A program made the translations under genes and the position numbers. Source: Lunularia cruciata (taxonomy: Eukaryota; Streptophyta; Marchantiopsida; Lunulariales; Lunulariaceae). Taken from it: a DNA stretch of 64,000 nt. Within the stretch, counting starts at the first letter, position 1. Every line of letters starts with the position of its first letter. Shown piece after piece: positions 12,607 through 23,797 of this stretch. The notes under the pieces are model-generated. The model worked only from the letters and a program-made list of their open reading frames with translations, was not told where the DNA came from and ran no database searches. The DNA lies in assembly GCA_948567375.1 (NCBI GenBank), contig OX419755.1:35717001-35781000 (forward strand). Reading direction: 5' to 3'.

Positions 12607-15600
12607 TTAGAGTCTGTACCATTTGAATTTTGTCCTCTTTGCATAAGCTTCCAGTGTGGGCCACAACGTCTCAAAGAATTTGATCAGCAGGACGAAGATA
12701 AACCGGTAAACTACGCTCATCAAGCATAAGATTCCTAAGTCCCACCACTTGCTCCGAGCAGTACCAACTTCGTATATACTGAGAATAGCTCGTTTGCCGG
12801 TGATATATCCACCACTTGATCCTTCGATATCGTTCCTAAAGGTTATACCAATAAACTCGTTTTTGTACATCCCCTGCGGATCGACGACTGTAGAGGTTAG
12901 TCGGTACTCAACAGCTCAGTAAATACCATATCCCTCCACGTTTTACATAGAGTTCACTCTATCTATCTACCGCTTGAAGGTGGTATCTGGCATCTCTGCA
13001 AAGAGTAACTCTAAAAATCAGAACTTTGACCTCACCTGCAATGCATACATGAAGAAATTCATGTAGAAGAGAGGAAATCTGGTAATGATCGATGGTATGT
13101 AATTTGGCAGCCTGTAGAATCCTGATACAAGCAGTAGAACACCCTGCAGAGGCCGGACGATCGGAGTTTAAGAAATGTTGCATAACACGTCACAAAAACT
13201 TTTGGGTAAACCCAAACTAACCAGATACCGTCGATTAGAAAGACAACCAGTGCATAGTACTACGGTACTCTTTGGAGGAGTGTCCTTCTTAGCGAACAAA
13301 CTAGAGGATCTGTGTGTGTGTGTGCGTGTGACAACCCAATAACATCTTGACAATACTTTATCATTTATAACGAATAATAAAGAATATATTACCATAATAC
13401 TCGCTCCAGTTATGATACCCATAAGAAAATTTGGAACCATAGCGGCTACATCCATCATGAGGCTCTCCACAACGCTTAGACTGGCAAAGAGGATGAGTAC
13501 ATAGTACAACCAGTGGATGAAACCAGGATGCAGTTTTGGCAAGAAATACCCAGGCAAGGAAGAGAGCAGGGCAATGAGGAGCAAAAACGGTAAAGCCGAC
13601 ACAAAGTTAGCAAGTGTGTAAGGCAGTACACCGTAGTGACCATTCATTCTTTCTCTCGTCATTACCTGTAAACAAGGTAAGGAGTTCTCGTTAATATGAG
13701 GTAGTGAAAGTACTTTTCAAACAGCTTCGCAACTAAGGTATGCATACCAATTCTGTTTTAAAGACCCACCTTCATTTCTTCCACAAACGACGGAAAGCAA
13801 CCGATCGACATAAATGTCAGAAATCCCACCACGAAAGATAAGCATGCTGCTCGTCCCTGTAAATAATTTGCACAGCCATCAGCCTAAAGAAAGGTCATGT
13901 AGGTCAAAACAAACCTCAACGCTGAACGCAATCTATTGTTCAAAAGGTAAAAAAAGAGAATGAGTGGTCACAGGCATAAACCGTTTCTGATAGATGACGA
14001 TGTTCAGGGGAGATATCTAGATAACTTACGTAGATATCTTTAAAACCAACTTCCAAGTTGTGGAAGATATACCCTATGACGAAACACAGGAGCACGTACA
14101 TCACTACTCGCAACCAGTAATACCCATAATCTCTACGCATGTTGGTGAAGGACCTGCTCGTGAGAGTGATAAACTGCTTATAAAAGCTAGCTTGGCTTCC
14201 TTGACCCTCTGGTAATACTGGCAAATCCTGCATCGTCCATTTGACTCCGAGAGTAAGTGAGGCAATTGAATAGAATGCTGACACGAAATTCTCGGAGATG
14301 TTGTGAGAATCCTCAACCAAAACATGCTTTAGTGGGACCAAATTGACTCCAATATTTGATCAATTCAGACAGTAAAAATGGGGTGAATGACACATAAGGC
14401 GACTGAGAGGTAGACTATTGGATGGCGACGCTCGAGAAAGTAACGAAGGTTGAGGTCTACATATAATCGATTCTCACTTACCGGCCTTGATGCGTAGAAA
14501 TTGACCTTTTCCATAGCAGCTCTAGCCACGTTCGAATTCTCATATGCAACCAGCAACTGATTCACCACGTCTGCTATTTTTATCGTATTAAGTGGGTCTA
14601 TGCTCTTGTAATGTGAGTCCACAGATATGCCCTCTTCTTCCAACTTCTTGTTGACGTCGTCAAAATCAGAGTTGATACATCGCAAGAAATGGTCGGATGG
14701 ATTCCGCAGAGTAGGACAAGGAAACCCAGCAGAAGCGAAGTGCTGAAAGGAGAAAAGCATCAGAGGTGTAAACCAGTCAATGTCGAACCGCAAATGTCGA
14801 TTTAAAATTGAGTTTGTCCATAAAAGCCTACGTGGGGAATAATGAATTCAAAACTTATCCTGGGATGGTAGTAGTACCTCTTGCGCACTCACAGCCGGAC
14901 CAAAATAAATTGTGTTCCCCTTCGACAGTAGAAAGAGAGTATCAAAAAGTTCAAAGACTTCTGTGCTTGGTTGATGCACAGAAGCTAGCAGAGTACGTCC
15001 TCCTCTTGCCAAATTTCTAAGCGTTCTCATAACAAAGTACGATGCTGCACTGAAAAACAGTAACTCGCCAAGACATATCAAAGGTAAGTCCTACATACCC
15101 AGTTGCCCAGCCAGGAACTGCTACCATGCTTAAACTCAATACTACAGACAACGCTTGTCTGTACTCTCCTGGCAAGCTACTGAAATTGTTCTCTCCTTAC
15201 CCACTAACCCATAGGAACGGTCTCCTTCCAAAATTTCTCAAGAAAGGAATGGCATATGCACATTACGGACCATGAACAAGCTTCGTGAAGCTTACAGAAA
15301 ACGCTTAAACCATATCTGCAATAGAGTTGCAAAAGATATAACACAGACTCTGCTGAACCTGATAATAGGATTCCTAGCGCAGACCTGTCAAGGCCGCTGG
15401 TGGGTTCGTCGAGGAACAGCAGTCGTGGCCTTGTGAGAATCGCAATTGCAATGCTGAGCCGTCGTTTCTCTCCTCCGCTGATCCCTCGAAGATGCCAATT
15501 CCCGACCGTCCGTTTTGAAACTGATTGCAAACCCATGTCCCTGAGCGCAGTGTCCACAATTTCTCGCTTCTCAGCATTAGTCACTCTATCCGGCAGCCGA

Positions 15601-16774
15601 AGACAGGCCGAATACATCACGGTCTCATAAACAGTTAATGTTCCAATGAACGTGTCTTCTTGCGTAACATAGGCCTGCGAAGAATCGATTGATCTGAATT
15701 AAAGAATGCTCAAGCAGTAGAACCGTCAGACAGCATTGGATACATAAACAGTATGCAGCAAACCATCTCACCGCTGTTCCAAACTTCAGGGTCTGGTGAC
15801 GTCCGTTCACAAGAATCTCACCACTAAATTCATTGGTTTTATTCAGCCTCCCTGACATAGATAATCATAGATAAGTATTAATCCGGAGTACATCCGTTCT
15901 ATGTAACCACATATTCAACAACTCGATTTTACAGCAGTTCAATTTTTCAGATCCCTCTTTCAAAGTGAGTCGACTCTCACGCTTGTGAAATATGTCCAAA
16001 TCTCTTTTGAACCTCGGGGTTCGTTCTAGTTTTCCAGAATTGTAAGTAGGGGAAATCACTTGATGGTCATGCTCGGACTGCCTCTCGTCGATCGTTTGAT
16101 CGTAGTGCTCTAGTTTCATGAATCTAAAGACAACCATCGTTTCCAGTTTGTCGATAACTCTCGTGGTTCTTAGAACGGAGTCAGCACTGATTCACTATTC
16201 CTTGAACGAATTTGAGTGAGTTCCCAGAGGATGGCAGATGAAATTCGAACTATTGCAAGACTGTTTAGCTCCCATTGCTGGTGAAGACGACGAAGAAGCT
16301 GGACTCACCGGCGATAGCATCGAGGAGAGTTGTTTTTCCAGATCCGGATGGACCCATGATTGCGAGAACTTCGCCTGCGTGAGCGTGGCCATTTAGCCCA
16401 TGGAGTACCTCATGATCTCCGTGTATAGTCACTCGAAGATTTTTCCATGTCAATTCGACGGGCACTTGTGGTGGCACGCCACAAGCGATTAATCTCCTCG
16501 AAGCAGTTCTCTGCAAGGGCCTTGGATGGCTACTAGAGGAGCTGCACGCATGCTCGTGTCGCTTTCCGGCAATGACCTCAAAGGACTTGTTGCTAACATC
16601 AACGTCGATGAAATCAGAAACGCTTGATGCGTTGCTGCACGTTTTCTTATGCTTCCTGCGAAGCCAGAGAAGAGAATCTATGTAACGAGAACAATCGTGC
16701 CGTTCAATGGGTTCCGCCATTGGCGTTCTCTCCTCGGATCTGTTCTCACTTTCACTCACTTCCAGAGAGTGCAT
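12607..16774 (-). CDS. ABCG: Half-size ABCG (WBC) transporter, complete, 10 exons
   Basis: Exons on the minus strand: 16774-16309, 15851-15772, 15674-15385, 15049-14878, 14742-14482, 14227-14030, 13856-13770, 13665-13393, 13143-13036, 12873-12607. They sum to 2202 nt, 733 codons plus stop, with GT-AG introns and matching phases. A polar, Ser-rich N-terminal extension of about 100 residues precedes the ATPase: Walker [10 protein letters not shown] (about 141-149), signature SGGEK (about 248-252), Walker B LLFLDEP (to about 273). The ABCG-typical [16 protein letters not shown] follows. Six membrane segments are spread over exons 6-10, including the HYGV and ESLMM stretches. The order NBD-TMD and single NBD mark a half transporter that must dimerise at the plasma membrane. 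By recalled similarity it is nearest the Arabidopsis ABCG11/12 group, which exports cuticular lipids; the substrate here is inferred. Intron 8 has a short GT/AC microsatellite. Confidence 0.95.
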
Positions 16775-18698
16775 CGCAACTGCAGCTTGCTGAGGCTTGC
16801 GATTTATTCACTCTTCTAAACACCTGCTATAACGTGAAATGACTCGAGCATCATCTTGACCACCACCCGTTAAGCTGTACAGATCCGTGATTCTTTCAAC
16901 ACTTCAAATATTGAACTTTATGCAGAAGTCTTACACATCCCACAAAAGACACCAGTTGCTCTTCATGCACAGGCATCGACCTGATGCATGAGAGGATGAC
17001 ACCCTTGTTTGCCAATGTTGGAATGCAGGACCTGAATGTGGGAAGTTCCTAAACAGAAACTAGCCTCGAGGATCACTTCAATGGAGAGGCGTATCCCAGG
17101 ATGACCATGCTGAGCAAGATGGAAGATTCAACGAACTAATGGAGCAAGTCCTGGGATCATCACAATCCAGGGAGCATACTTCGAAGTGATGAGTAAGCTG
17201 AGGGTTCAGTGATGATTCCTACAATATATACCCATCTCAGTGCCCGCGAGGAGTCTAAGAGCTCTAACGACTTCCTGATTCAAACGAACAATATTAACTC
17301 AAGACGCAGCAGCGTGTAGGTCCACGCGTGTAGCTCGATTTGAGTCTCGGGAACTTGAAGAGAGATGGCATTGATCTCTGTACTCGTATCGAGCGTTATC
17401 AAGCGGCACATGATTTCAAATGACGATGTTACTGAGGTCACTAGTGTCTTTTTTGAACAGACTAATGTGACCCATAGCTCAATTCGAAACTATCATCAAC
17501 AAGTGTTTTACAGCAAGTGTTTATGAGGAGTCTCTCTTCACATCTCGATCTGTGTTTAATACGCTAGCGCAATAGAATGCAGCAATGTAATTGTGATGAA
17601 CTATTGGTAGTTGCACTTGTATGTTGATTTAGTTAGTAGAAGTACTAAGTTCATAGAATCTTTTATATCAGTTATTATTATTATGTTCTTACATGATGGA
17701 TTATGTTATCTTTTGGATTTCTTCTTTGATATGCAGTATTTGTGGTGGATATCACACAAATCTGGTCACAATCCTTTATTCAGCTCAATTTCAAGATCTT
17801 CGCTTAAGACCTTAAATGGACTTGTGTTCATGTTAGTAATATCAGTTGTAATTTTTTAAATCATACATCTATGACATCAGCACATGTATAATTTAGATAG
17901 TGTATTCACAACTATCATTTCTCTCTCTAAATTTGATATGTTTAAGTCAATATTTTTTTATTACAGTCAACCTTCTTTAGTCCTAAATTTTGTTGATAAT
18001 CTGAACATGATATTTATAACTGAAATAACCTCAAAGAAAGTGGATGATACAAATTTCCTAAGCAGGTGATAGACTCAGAAAGTACATATTCTTTTACTTG
18101 GAGGAGATTTTGATAAAGGCATAATAAAGCTTTAAAATTATTTTGAGTATATTTGGAGGCCATTATAAAATCATTATAGAATCATGAAAAAGTAAAACAG
18201 ATTTTGGAGGTGAAAGAATCTGTTATCAAAATCTTCTATGTCAATTTGCATACAAAAAATCATAATTCTAAAAAGTAGGCGTGAATACTTGGATACACAG
18301 ATTAAGAAATTTTGAAAATGAATAAAAAATATTTTTTATTGCATAAAATAAAATTTTAAAGTAGAGGACATGTGCATGAAATTAACCCTAAAATAATGAG
18401 GAATAGATTGGAGACTTAATGTAGTGAAGAAAAACATGAGATAAATGGAGGAAGAGTATATGAAGAAAAAAGATGGTCTATTTAGGCAGCTGATATTTTA
18501 CAAGGATATTATGGATTATATATGAAAATGTAGAATAAATCTGAGATATGGTGTGAGATGAGAGATTTTCTGAAATAATAAAATGAATAAAAAACTTGAA
18601 ATATGCAAAATAATAATACTAATGAACGATAGTGAGTCCATAGGAAATTTTTGGATAGGCGATCCATATGCAATGGCGGAGTTCAGCTTGGTTGAGTT
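16775..18698 (-). promoter_or_regulatory. Upstream region of the ABCG gene grading into AT-rich spacer
   Basis: The first ~800 bp are of balanced composition and should contain the ABCG promoter and leader. I could not fix a TATA box or start site. From about 17560 the sequence becomes strongly AT-rich without coding character; open frames at 17611-18069 are low-complexity hydrophobic runs expected of such DNA. Nothing else was recognised. Confidence 0.4.
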
Positions 18699-19193
18699 GT
18701 TGTGAGTATATACATTGATACACATCATACATTGTTGTCAACATCATACACTATAGAAACACAACTCACACATAAGTCATACATGGACTCTAAAGTACCA
18801 CAATAATCAATTTGTTTACACAATTTGTATCATACTCAATTAAATAAGTACTTGATCTGTCACTCAATGATATGCCAACAATTGGGTGTTGATTATAGTC
18901 AAGCCACACCCACTCTAGCTAAGAGAATCCATGTGATGCTCGTTGGCCTCAGTCCACCATAGCCACTAACTCAAAAGCTCAATATCAAAGAAGTGAGCTC
19001 TCTAGAGTTGCACGTCAAAAGTACCCCTAGACTTGAGCTAGGTCTCAAACCCTAACGGTTCCGCTAACGGCACATCCAATGGTGCAAATGGTGCTAAGTG
19101 ATGGAGGGCCCCACCATGTAGTTAGTACACCAAACATGAAATCTGACCATCAACAAATAATCTATAAATAACTACCAAAATACTCTTGATTAT
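18699..19193 (-). repeat. Solo LTR of family B, antisense, first part
   Basis: Its reverse complement matches the LTR of element B (57549-58104) through the same landmarks: the tract with GGTTCCGCTAACGG, GAGAGCTCACTTCT and the terminal segment with ACTTTAGAGTC. The match breaks at 19193 where element A begins and resumes at 23730-23792. A 5-bp target duplication GAGTT flanks the complete unit (18694-18698 and 23793-23797). No coding sequence of element B is attached, so it is a solo LTR formed before element A inserted into it. Confidence 0.85.
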
Positions 19194-19263
19194 TGTAACA
19201 ATATGGAGTTTAGCGATGTAGTTAGTAAGGCTTACAAAGTAGAGAATAAGCCAAATTAGCCTA

Positions 19264-19292
19264 GAATATTCTAGAAGCATCTAGGAAGCTTC
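19264..19292 (+). promoter_or_regulatory. Heat-shock-element-like array in the LTR
   Basis: GAATATTCTAGAA at 19264-19276 is a perfect three-unit nGAAn/nTTCn alternation, the binding pattern of heat shock factors. A further GAAGCTTC lies at 19285-19292. More GAA/TTC pairs continue to about 19465, upstream of the TATA box. Confidence 0.6.
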
Positions 19293-19480
19293 TCAACTAG
19301 TTAACTTGTGCTCCAAGCAGGTAGCTTCTAGAAGTTGTTAACTAGCTTAGCTTGCACGCCAAGAAGACAACTTCTAGAAGGAAGTTTCTTGAGAAACTTC
19401 CTAGTTAACTTGGCTTGCACTCTAAGAAAGTGGCTTGGGAAAGCTTCTTGAGAAGCTTCTCAAGGGCTTTGTATGTTACC

Positions 19481-19488
19481 TATAAATA
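19481..19488 (+). promoter_or_regulatory. TATA box of the element A LTR
   Basis: TATAAATA lies about 110 bp before the LTR end, a normal place for an LTR promoter, and is repeated at the equivalent place in the 3' LTR (near 23619). Transcription would start about 30 bp downstream. Confidence 0.7.
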
Positions 19489-19593
19489 CCAAAGCCAAAG
19501 CTCATGCTAGGCATTCAGAGTTTTCCCTCATTCAAGTGTCCCAATGTGAGTTTCCATTTTCCTATTTCTCTCCTCGGTCTTGGTCTTTTACAT

Positions 19594-19605
19594 TTATATC
19601 AGAGC
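19594..19605 (+). other. Primer binding site of element A
   Basis: TATCAGAGC immediately after the 5' LTR matches the 3' end complement of plant initiator tRNA-Met, the common primer of plant Ty3/gypsy elements (TGGTATCAGAGC). Confidence 0.7.
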
Positions 19606-19984
19606 AAGAATGGGATGGATAGAATTTATGGACCATCAAATCTACTTCCGCCAAACCATTGGAATTTTCATGTCCAGATAATACCCAAGTATCATTTCAC
19701 ACAATTCATCACCTTGCGCTTTGGGCAGGATTTTCTACATATGATCACCGTATTTGAGGAACTCTTGATACTTCCGGTTGTAACTTATGGAGAACGGTGG
19801 AGGTGCTACATCTATTTGTTAATCAATTAGATAAATTGGGAGTAGTGGGATAGAGTAGTAGCTATGGCAGCAATATAGGACATTATCCTTGCAATGTAAC
19901 AACAAATCTAGCACCTTACTCGATAATTGGATGAATGAGATCAGCAACAACGAGAACATATAGAGAGAGCGCCAATTCAAGATG

Positions 19985-20740
19985 GAGATAATTGTATTTG
20001 ATTTCCAAAACCCAAGGTGTTTGAAGGCAAGAATCTTCCGAGTACAATGGAGAATTTTTTGTTTGACTGCAAATGTTACTTTGAAGCCACCAATCTTCAA
20101 GGTGAACGGAAATAGATTCTCTTGGCCTCTAGCAAATTAGTTGGTGTTGCAAAACTCTGGTGGCAATTCCGAGTGAAGCAAGCAGAACAATAGATTGTTG
20201 CACCAATTTTGACATGGACAGAATTCAAGGATGCAATATTGGGTCAGTTTCAAACTATAAATGGCACCCAAGCCGCACGAGATAAATTCGTGGAGTTGAA
20301 GCAAGTTGGCTCAGTAAGGAGCTACATCACACAATTTCAAAATATCATCATGCAGATTCCATATATACAAGAAGGTGAAGTTCAAGATCGATTTGTGCGG
20401 GGATTGAAGTCACGAACCAAATTGGAGGTGACCATGCAAGAACCACGAAACATAGAAGAAGCCATGCAATTTGCTGAGCGCTTTGATTCCTTGGTGGCTA
20501 CAACTTGGTCTTGACCTCGATCTACACAGGGCCTACCAGTACACTATGCACGGGTGGAAGAACCGATACCAATGGAGATTGATGCTATCCAACGGAGACC
20601 ACTTGGTACAGTGGATAGAGAAAGATTACAACAAAATGGAGGTTGTTTTCATTATCGCCAAGTTAGACATCGCATTGCTGAATGCCCACTTAGGAATGGA
20701 CAACCTTGACAAGTTGCCCAGATGGAGTTTGTGGAACAGA
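19985..20740 (+). pseudogene. Element A gag remnant
   Basis: Translation gives PKVFEG, then a retrotransposon gag block at 20209-20514 (WTEFKDAILGQF, VRSYITQFQN, DRFVRGLK, AMQFAERFDSL). A zinc knuckle follows near 20655-20695 in which the second Cys is Tyr (CFHYRQVRHRIAEC). Several stops and frame changes show it is not functional. Family role: capsid formation and RNA packaging. Confidence 0.8.
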
Positions 20741-20795
20741 ATGATCAAGGAAACGAGGAATTCCAGTAGGAGATTTTGAGCCGCCTATTGGGAGC

Positions 20796-21113
20796 TTGAT
20801 TAGTTCCAATGGGATTGAAGGCTCAACCTATGCAAGTTTGCTTCACTTGCAAGGTACGATATCTAATCGGGGTTGTAGGATTTTGGTTGATTTTGGAAGT
20901 TTAGAGAATTACATGTCTATACAAGTAGCAAAGGAATTGGGTATTCTTATCAAGCCAGTGATTGGAAGTAGTTTGATGATGGCGGATGGTAAAAAGGGTT
21001 CTGCATTCCGCACCTCGCATCTTATTACCATCAAGATTGGGAAGGAATACTTGGAGTGTATGAGGTTTGTAGTGGTACCTCTACACTATGATATCATTTT
21101 GGGTCTACCTTAG
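20796..21113 (+). pseudogene. Element A aspartic protease remnant
   Basis: The open frame has the Ty3/gypsy protease layout: LHLQGTISNR, then ILVDFGSLENYMS and a C-terminal HYDIILGLP. The catalytic D-S/T-G is DFG here, so the middle residue is substituted and activity is doubtful. It would have cut the gag-pol polyprotein. Confidence 0.75.
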
Positions 21114-21326
21114 CTTGAACGTCATAAGGTTCAATTTGATTGGACCAGACGACAAATTCAAGTACAACACCAAGGTAGGAATTTCCGATTAGGTTGTTTG
21201 GCACCTTTAAGTAAGACACCTAAGAATAGTTAGTCCTAAGATGGGAAATTTGTTGAGAAGGTAGCCATAAAGCAAACCTTGAAGGGAGATGAGTCCTAAG
21301 ATGGGAAGTTTGCCAGGAAGGCAACC

Positions 21327-21860
21327 ATGGAGCAAGCTTGGAAGAGAGATGAGTCACTAGAAGGGAATTTGGTTAGTAAAGCAACCATAAAGCAAGCTTT
21401 GGAGGAAGATAAGTTTGTATTTGTGGTGTGGATCAAACTGATTGCACAAGAACAATCTAAGGAGTGCCAAGGGCCTCATCAAGCAATGGTTGATTGGATA
21501 GTTCAGGAGTTTGTGGACGTGTTTTTGGGTGATCTACCAAAGGGATTACCCTCCGATCAAGGTCTGCCCTTCAAGATTGAGTTATTGCCAGGGAGTACTC
21601 TAGTGAGTAGACTGATCTATTGGCTCTCATGAAAGGAGTTGGAGGAGTTGAAAACAACACTTATAGAGTTATAGGAGAAGGACTTCATATGACATAGTAC
21701 CTCTCCTTGAGGAGCACCAGTACTATTTGTTCCAAAGAAGGATGAAGGACTTGTTATGGACCTTGGAATCCTTCATTCTTCTTTGGAACAAAGAAGAAGG
21801 ATGGAAGACTTGACCCCAAGGTCCATAACAAGTTTTGGTCAGCTCTACAAAAAGATCCCT
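21327..21860 (+). pseudogene. Element A reverse transcriptase stub with foldback
   Basis: The lead into RT is readable (LPKGLPSDQGLPFKIELLPG, then GAPVLFVPKKDEG), but palm and thumb motifs, the YxDD box and RNase H are absent. In their place, 21728-21832 holds inverted repeats: 21728-21749 pairs with 21769-21790 (one mismatch in 22) and 21750-21766 pairs perfectly with 21816-21832. After that the sequence is already near the integrase start. This indicates an internal deletion with inverted rearrangement. Confidence 0.75.
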
Positions 21861-21869
21861 TCTTCCAAA

Positions 21870-22618
21870 TAGTACATAATTGTCTAACAGTAGGCAATAA
21901 GGAATACACCACCTTCTCCTTCAAGGAAAGCCTTCTATTCCATGCAGACCGGATCTATGTTCCAGCCAAAGGTGATCTCCAACTTGCACGGTTTCAAGAA
22001 GCCTATGATCTACCAATAGTTGGTCACATGGGGGTGGACAAGACCTTGGGTACCCTTCAACGCCAATGGTGGTGGCCTAACATGACATGAGATATTTGGG
22101 AGTTTGTCCAATCATGTGAGAGTCGTCAACGCAACAAGGCCAGTAACCAAAAGCCGAGTGGACTCCTTTAGCCACTTCCCATTCCAACTACTTGTTGGGA
22201 ACATGTGAGCTTAGATCTCATCACCTCCTTGCCCAAGACACAACAAGGTCACACAAAAGTTGTGGTGTTTGTGGATAAGCTTAGTAAGCAAATCCATTTG
22301 GCACCAACGGTTGATATTATGGATGCTCCAACCTTGGCGCAACTCTACTTTGATAATGTATTCAAACATCATGGGATGCCACGTGTACTCATCTCCGACC
22401 GTGATCTTTGCTTCACCAAAAAGTTTTGGCAAGCCCTCTTCCAGATACTTGGCACCAAGCTTACTTTGTCCACAACCTATCATCCTCAAACTGATGGACA
22501 AACTGAACGTGAAAATCGCACCTTAGTAGATATGCTTCATGCCTTTGTCAGCATTCACCATACCAATTGGAATGAATGTCTTGCAGCTGCGGAGTTTGCA
22601 TACAACAATTCTAAATAG
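21870..22618 (+). pseudogene. Element A integrase
   Basis: The zinc-binding H-H-C-C region is at about 21930-22140 (FHADRIYVP, VGHMGVDKTLG, WWWPN, with a mutated CxxC as CESRQ). The catalytic core is open from 22205 to 22618, with all three acidic residues of the DDE triad visible: D in SLDLIT, D in ISDRD, E in QTERENR. A stop at 22616 ends the frame. It would insert cDNA into the genome. Confidence 0.85.
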
Positions 22619-22726
22619 GCAAGCACCAGATTATCTTCTTTCTTTCTCAATTTTGGCCAAGATCCGCTTGTCCCAAATTCTCTTCTTGCTCCTCCCCCGT
22701 CTTAGGTTCCTCATACTTCAACCTTC

Positions 22727-23280
22727 TTGACCACCATATCCAAATCTCTCCAACAAGTCAAATCTCACCTCCTTGTTGTTGAGAATCATCAAAAACAATA
22801 TGCGGACCACCATCGTCGTGATCTCACCTTTGAAGTTGGTGATAAAGTTATGCTATCCTCTAGTAATCTAACCCACCCACTTGATACCCAAGTTCATAAA
22901 CTTGCTCTTAATTGGATAGGACCTTTTGATGTCACCCAAATTGTCACTCATGTTGCTTATTGACTTGTCTTGCCTTATCCTATGCGCATCCATCCTATCT
23001 TTCATGTTTCCAAGTTGAAACACTTTGTTCTTAACCCCTCTTCTTTTTCCTCTAGAGTCCAACCTCCTCCTCCTCCTATCCTTATCAATGATCATGAGGA
23101 GTATGAAGTTGATTGTATCCTTGTGCGTTGCCATATCCAATGAGGATGCCAACAACATACGGAGTACAAGGTCCTTTGGAAATGGTATCCCCTTCATGAT
23201 GCTACATGGGAACCTCATCTCACCTCCAGAATGCACATATGGCCATCCAAGAGTTTGAAGCTTCAATGGCGACGAGGACA
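22727..23280 (+). pseudogene. Element A integrase C-terminus and chromodomain
   Basis: Translation continues with the GPY/F-like module (FEVGDKVMLSS, LNWIGPFDV) and IHPIFHVSKLKHF. A chromodomain at about 23096-23235 follows: EEYEVDCIL, one stop, then YKVLWKWYPLHDATWEPH, with the aromatic and WxP signatures of the fold. In this family it binds methylated histone H3 and steers insertion to heterochromatin. Confidence 0.85.
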
Positions 23281-23291
23281 TCACCAACTAG

Positions 23292-23304
23292 CAGTGAGGG
23301 AATA
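23292..23304 (+). other. Polypurine tract of element A
   Basis: Purine-rich AGTGAGGGAA directly before the 3' LTR, where plus-strand DNA synthesis would be primed. Confidence 0.55.
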
Positions 23305-23729
23305 TGTAACAATGTGGAGTTTAGCAATGTAGTTAGTAAGGCTAACAAAGTAGAGAATAAGCCAAATTAGCCTAGAATATTCTAGAAGCATCTAAGAACC
23401 TTCTTAAGAAGCTTCCCAACTAGTTAACTTGCGCCCCAAGCAGGTAGCTTCTAAAAGGAAGCTTCTAGAAGCGTCTAACTACCTTAGCTTGCACGCCAAG
23501 AAGGCGGCTTCTAGAAGGAAGTTTCTTGAGAAGCTTCCTAGTTAACTTGGCTTGCACTCTAAGAAAGCGGCTCGGAGAAACTTCTTGAGAAGCTTCTCAA
23601 GGGCTTTGTATGCTACCTATAAATATCAAAGGCAAAGCTCATGTTAGGTATTCAAAGTTTTCACTCATTCAAGTGTCCCAACGTGAGTTTCCATTCTCCT
23701 ATTTCTCTCCTCGGTCTTGGTCTTTTAAA
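23305..23729 (+). repeat. Element A 3' LTR
   Basis: Begins TGTAACAATGTGGAG and ends TCTTTTAAA, where the terminal CA has become AA. It keeps more of the GAA/TTC array than the 5' copy, including GAAGCTTCTAGAA at 23458-23470 (three perfect units) and GAACCTTC near 23397. Confidence 0.9.
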
Positions 23730-23792
23730 AGTACCAACACTACTACTCCAGAGTCAAAGCAATCTAGGTGTGACACTACAAATGGCATGACA
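23730..23792 (-). repeat. Solo LTR of family B, antisense, second part
   Basis: The reverse complement begins TGTCATGCCATTTGTAG, matching the LTR starts at 46713 and 57549, and continues to the break at 23730. It completes the copy at 18699-19193; GAGTT at 23793-23797 is the right-hand target duplication. Confidence 0.85.
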
Positions 23793-23797
23793 GAGTT

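Larger units (their letters stand above)
19194..19592 (+). repeat. Element A 5' LTR
   Basis: Begins TGTAACAATATGGAG and ends TCTTTTACA, the usual TG...CA. It matches the 3' LTR over its length, with a deletion of about 26 bp relative to that copy. U3 is packed with GAA/TTC blocks and precedes a TATA box. Confidence 0.92.
19194..23729 (+). mobile_element. Element A: decayed chromodomain Ty3/gypsy LTR retrotransposon
   Basis: About 4.5 kb, LTRs at both ends (19194-19592 and 23305-23729), a tRNA-Met-type primer site, and remnants of gag, protease, integrase and chromodomain in the Ty3/gypsy order. Most of RT and all of RNase H are missing. The chromodomain places it among plant chromoviruses. 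It is nested inside a family B solo LTR. Its own target duplication is not intact (ATTAT left, AGTAC right, 3 of 5 matching). Multiple stops in every domain make it non-autonomous. Confidence 0.92.
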
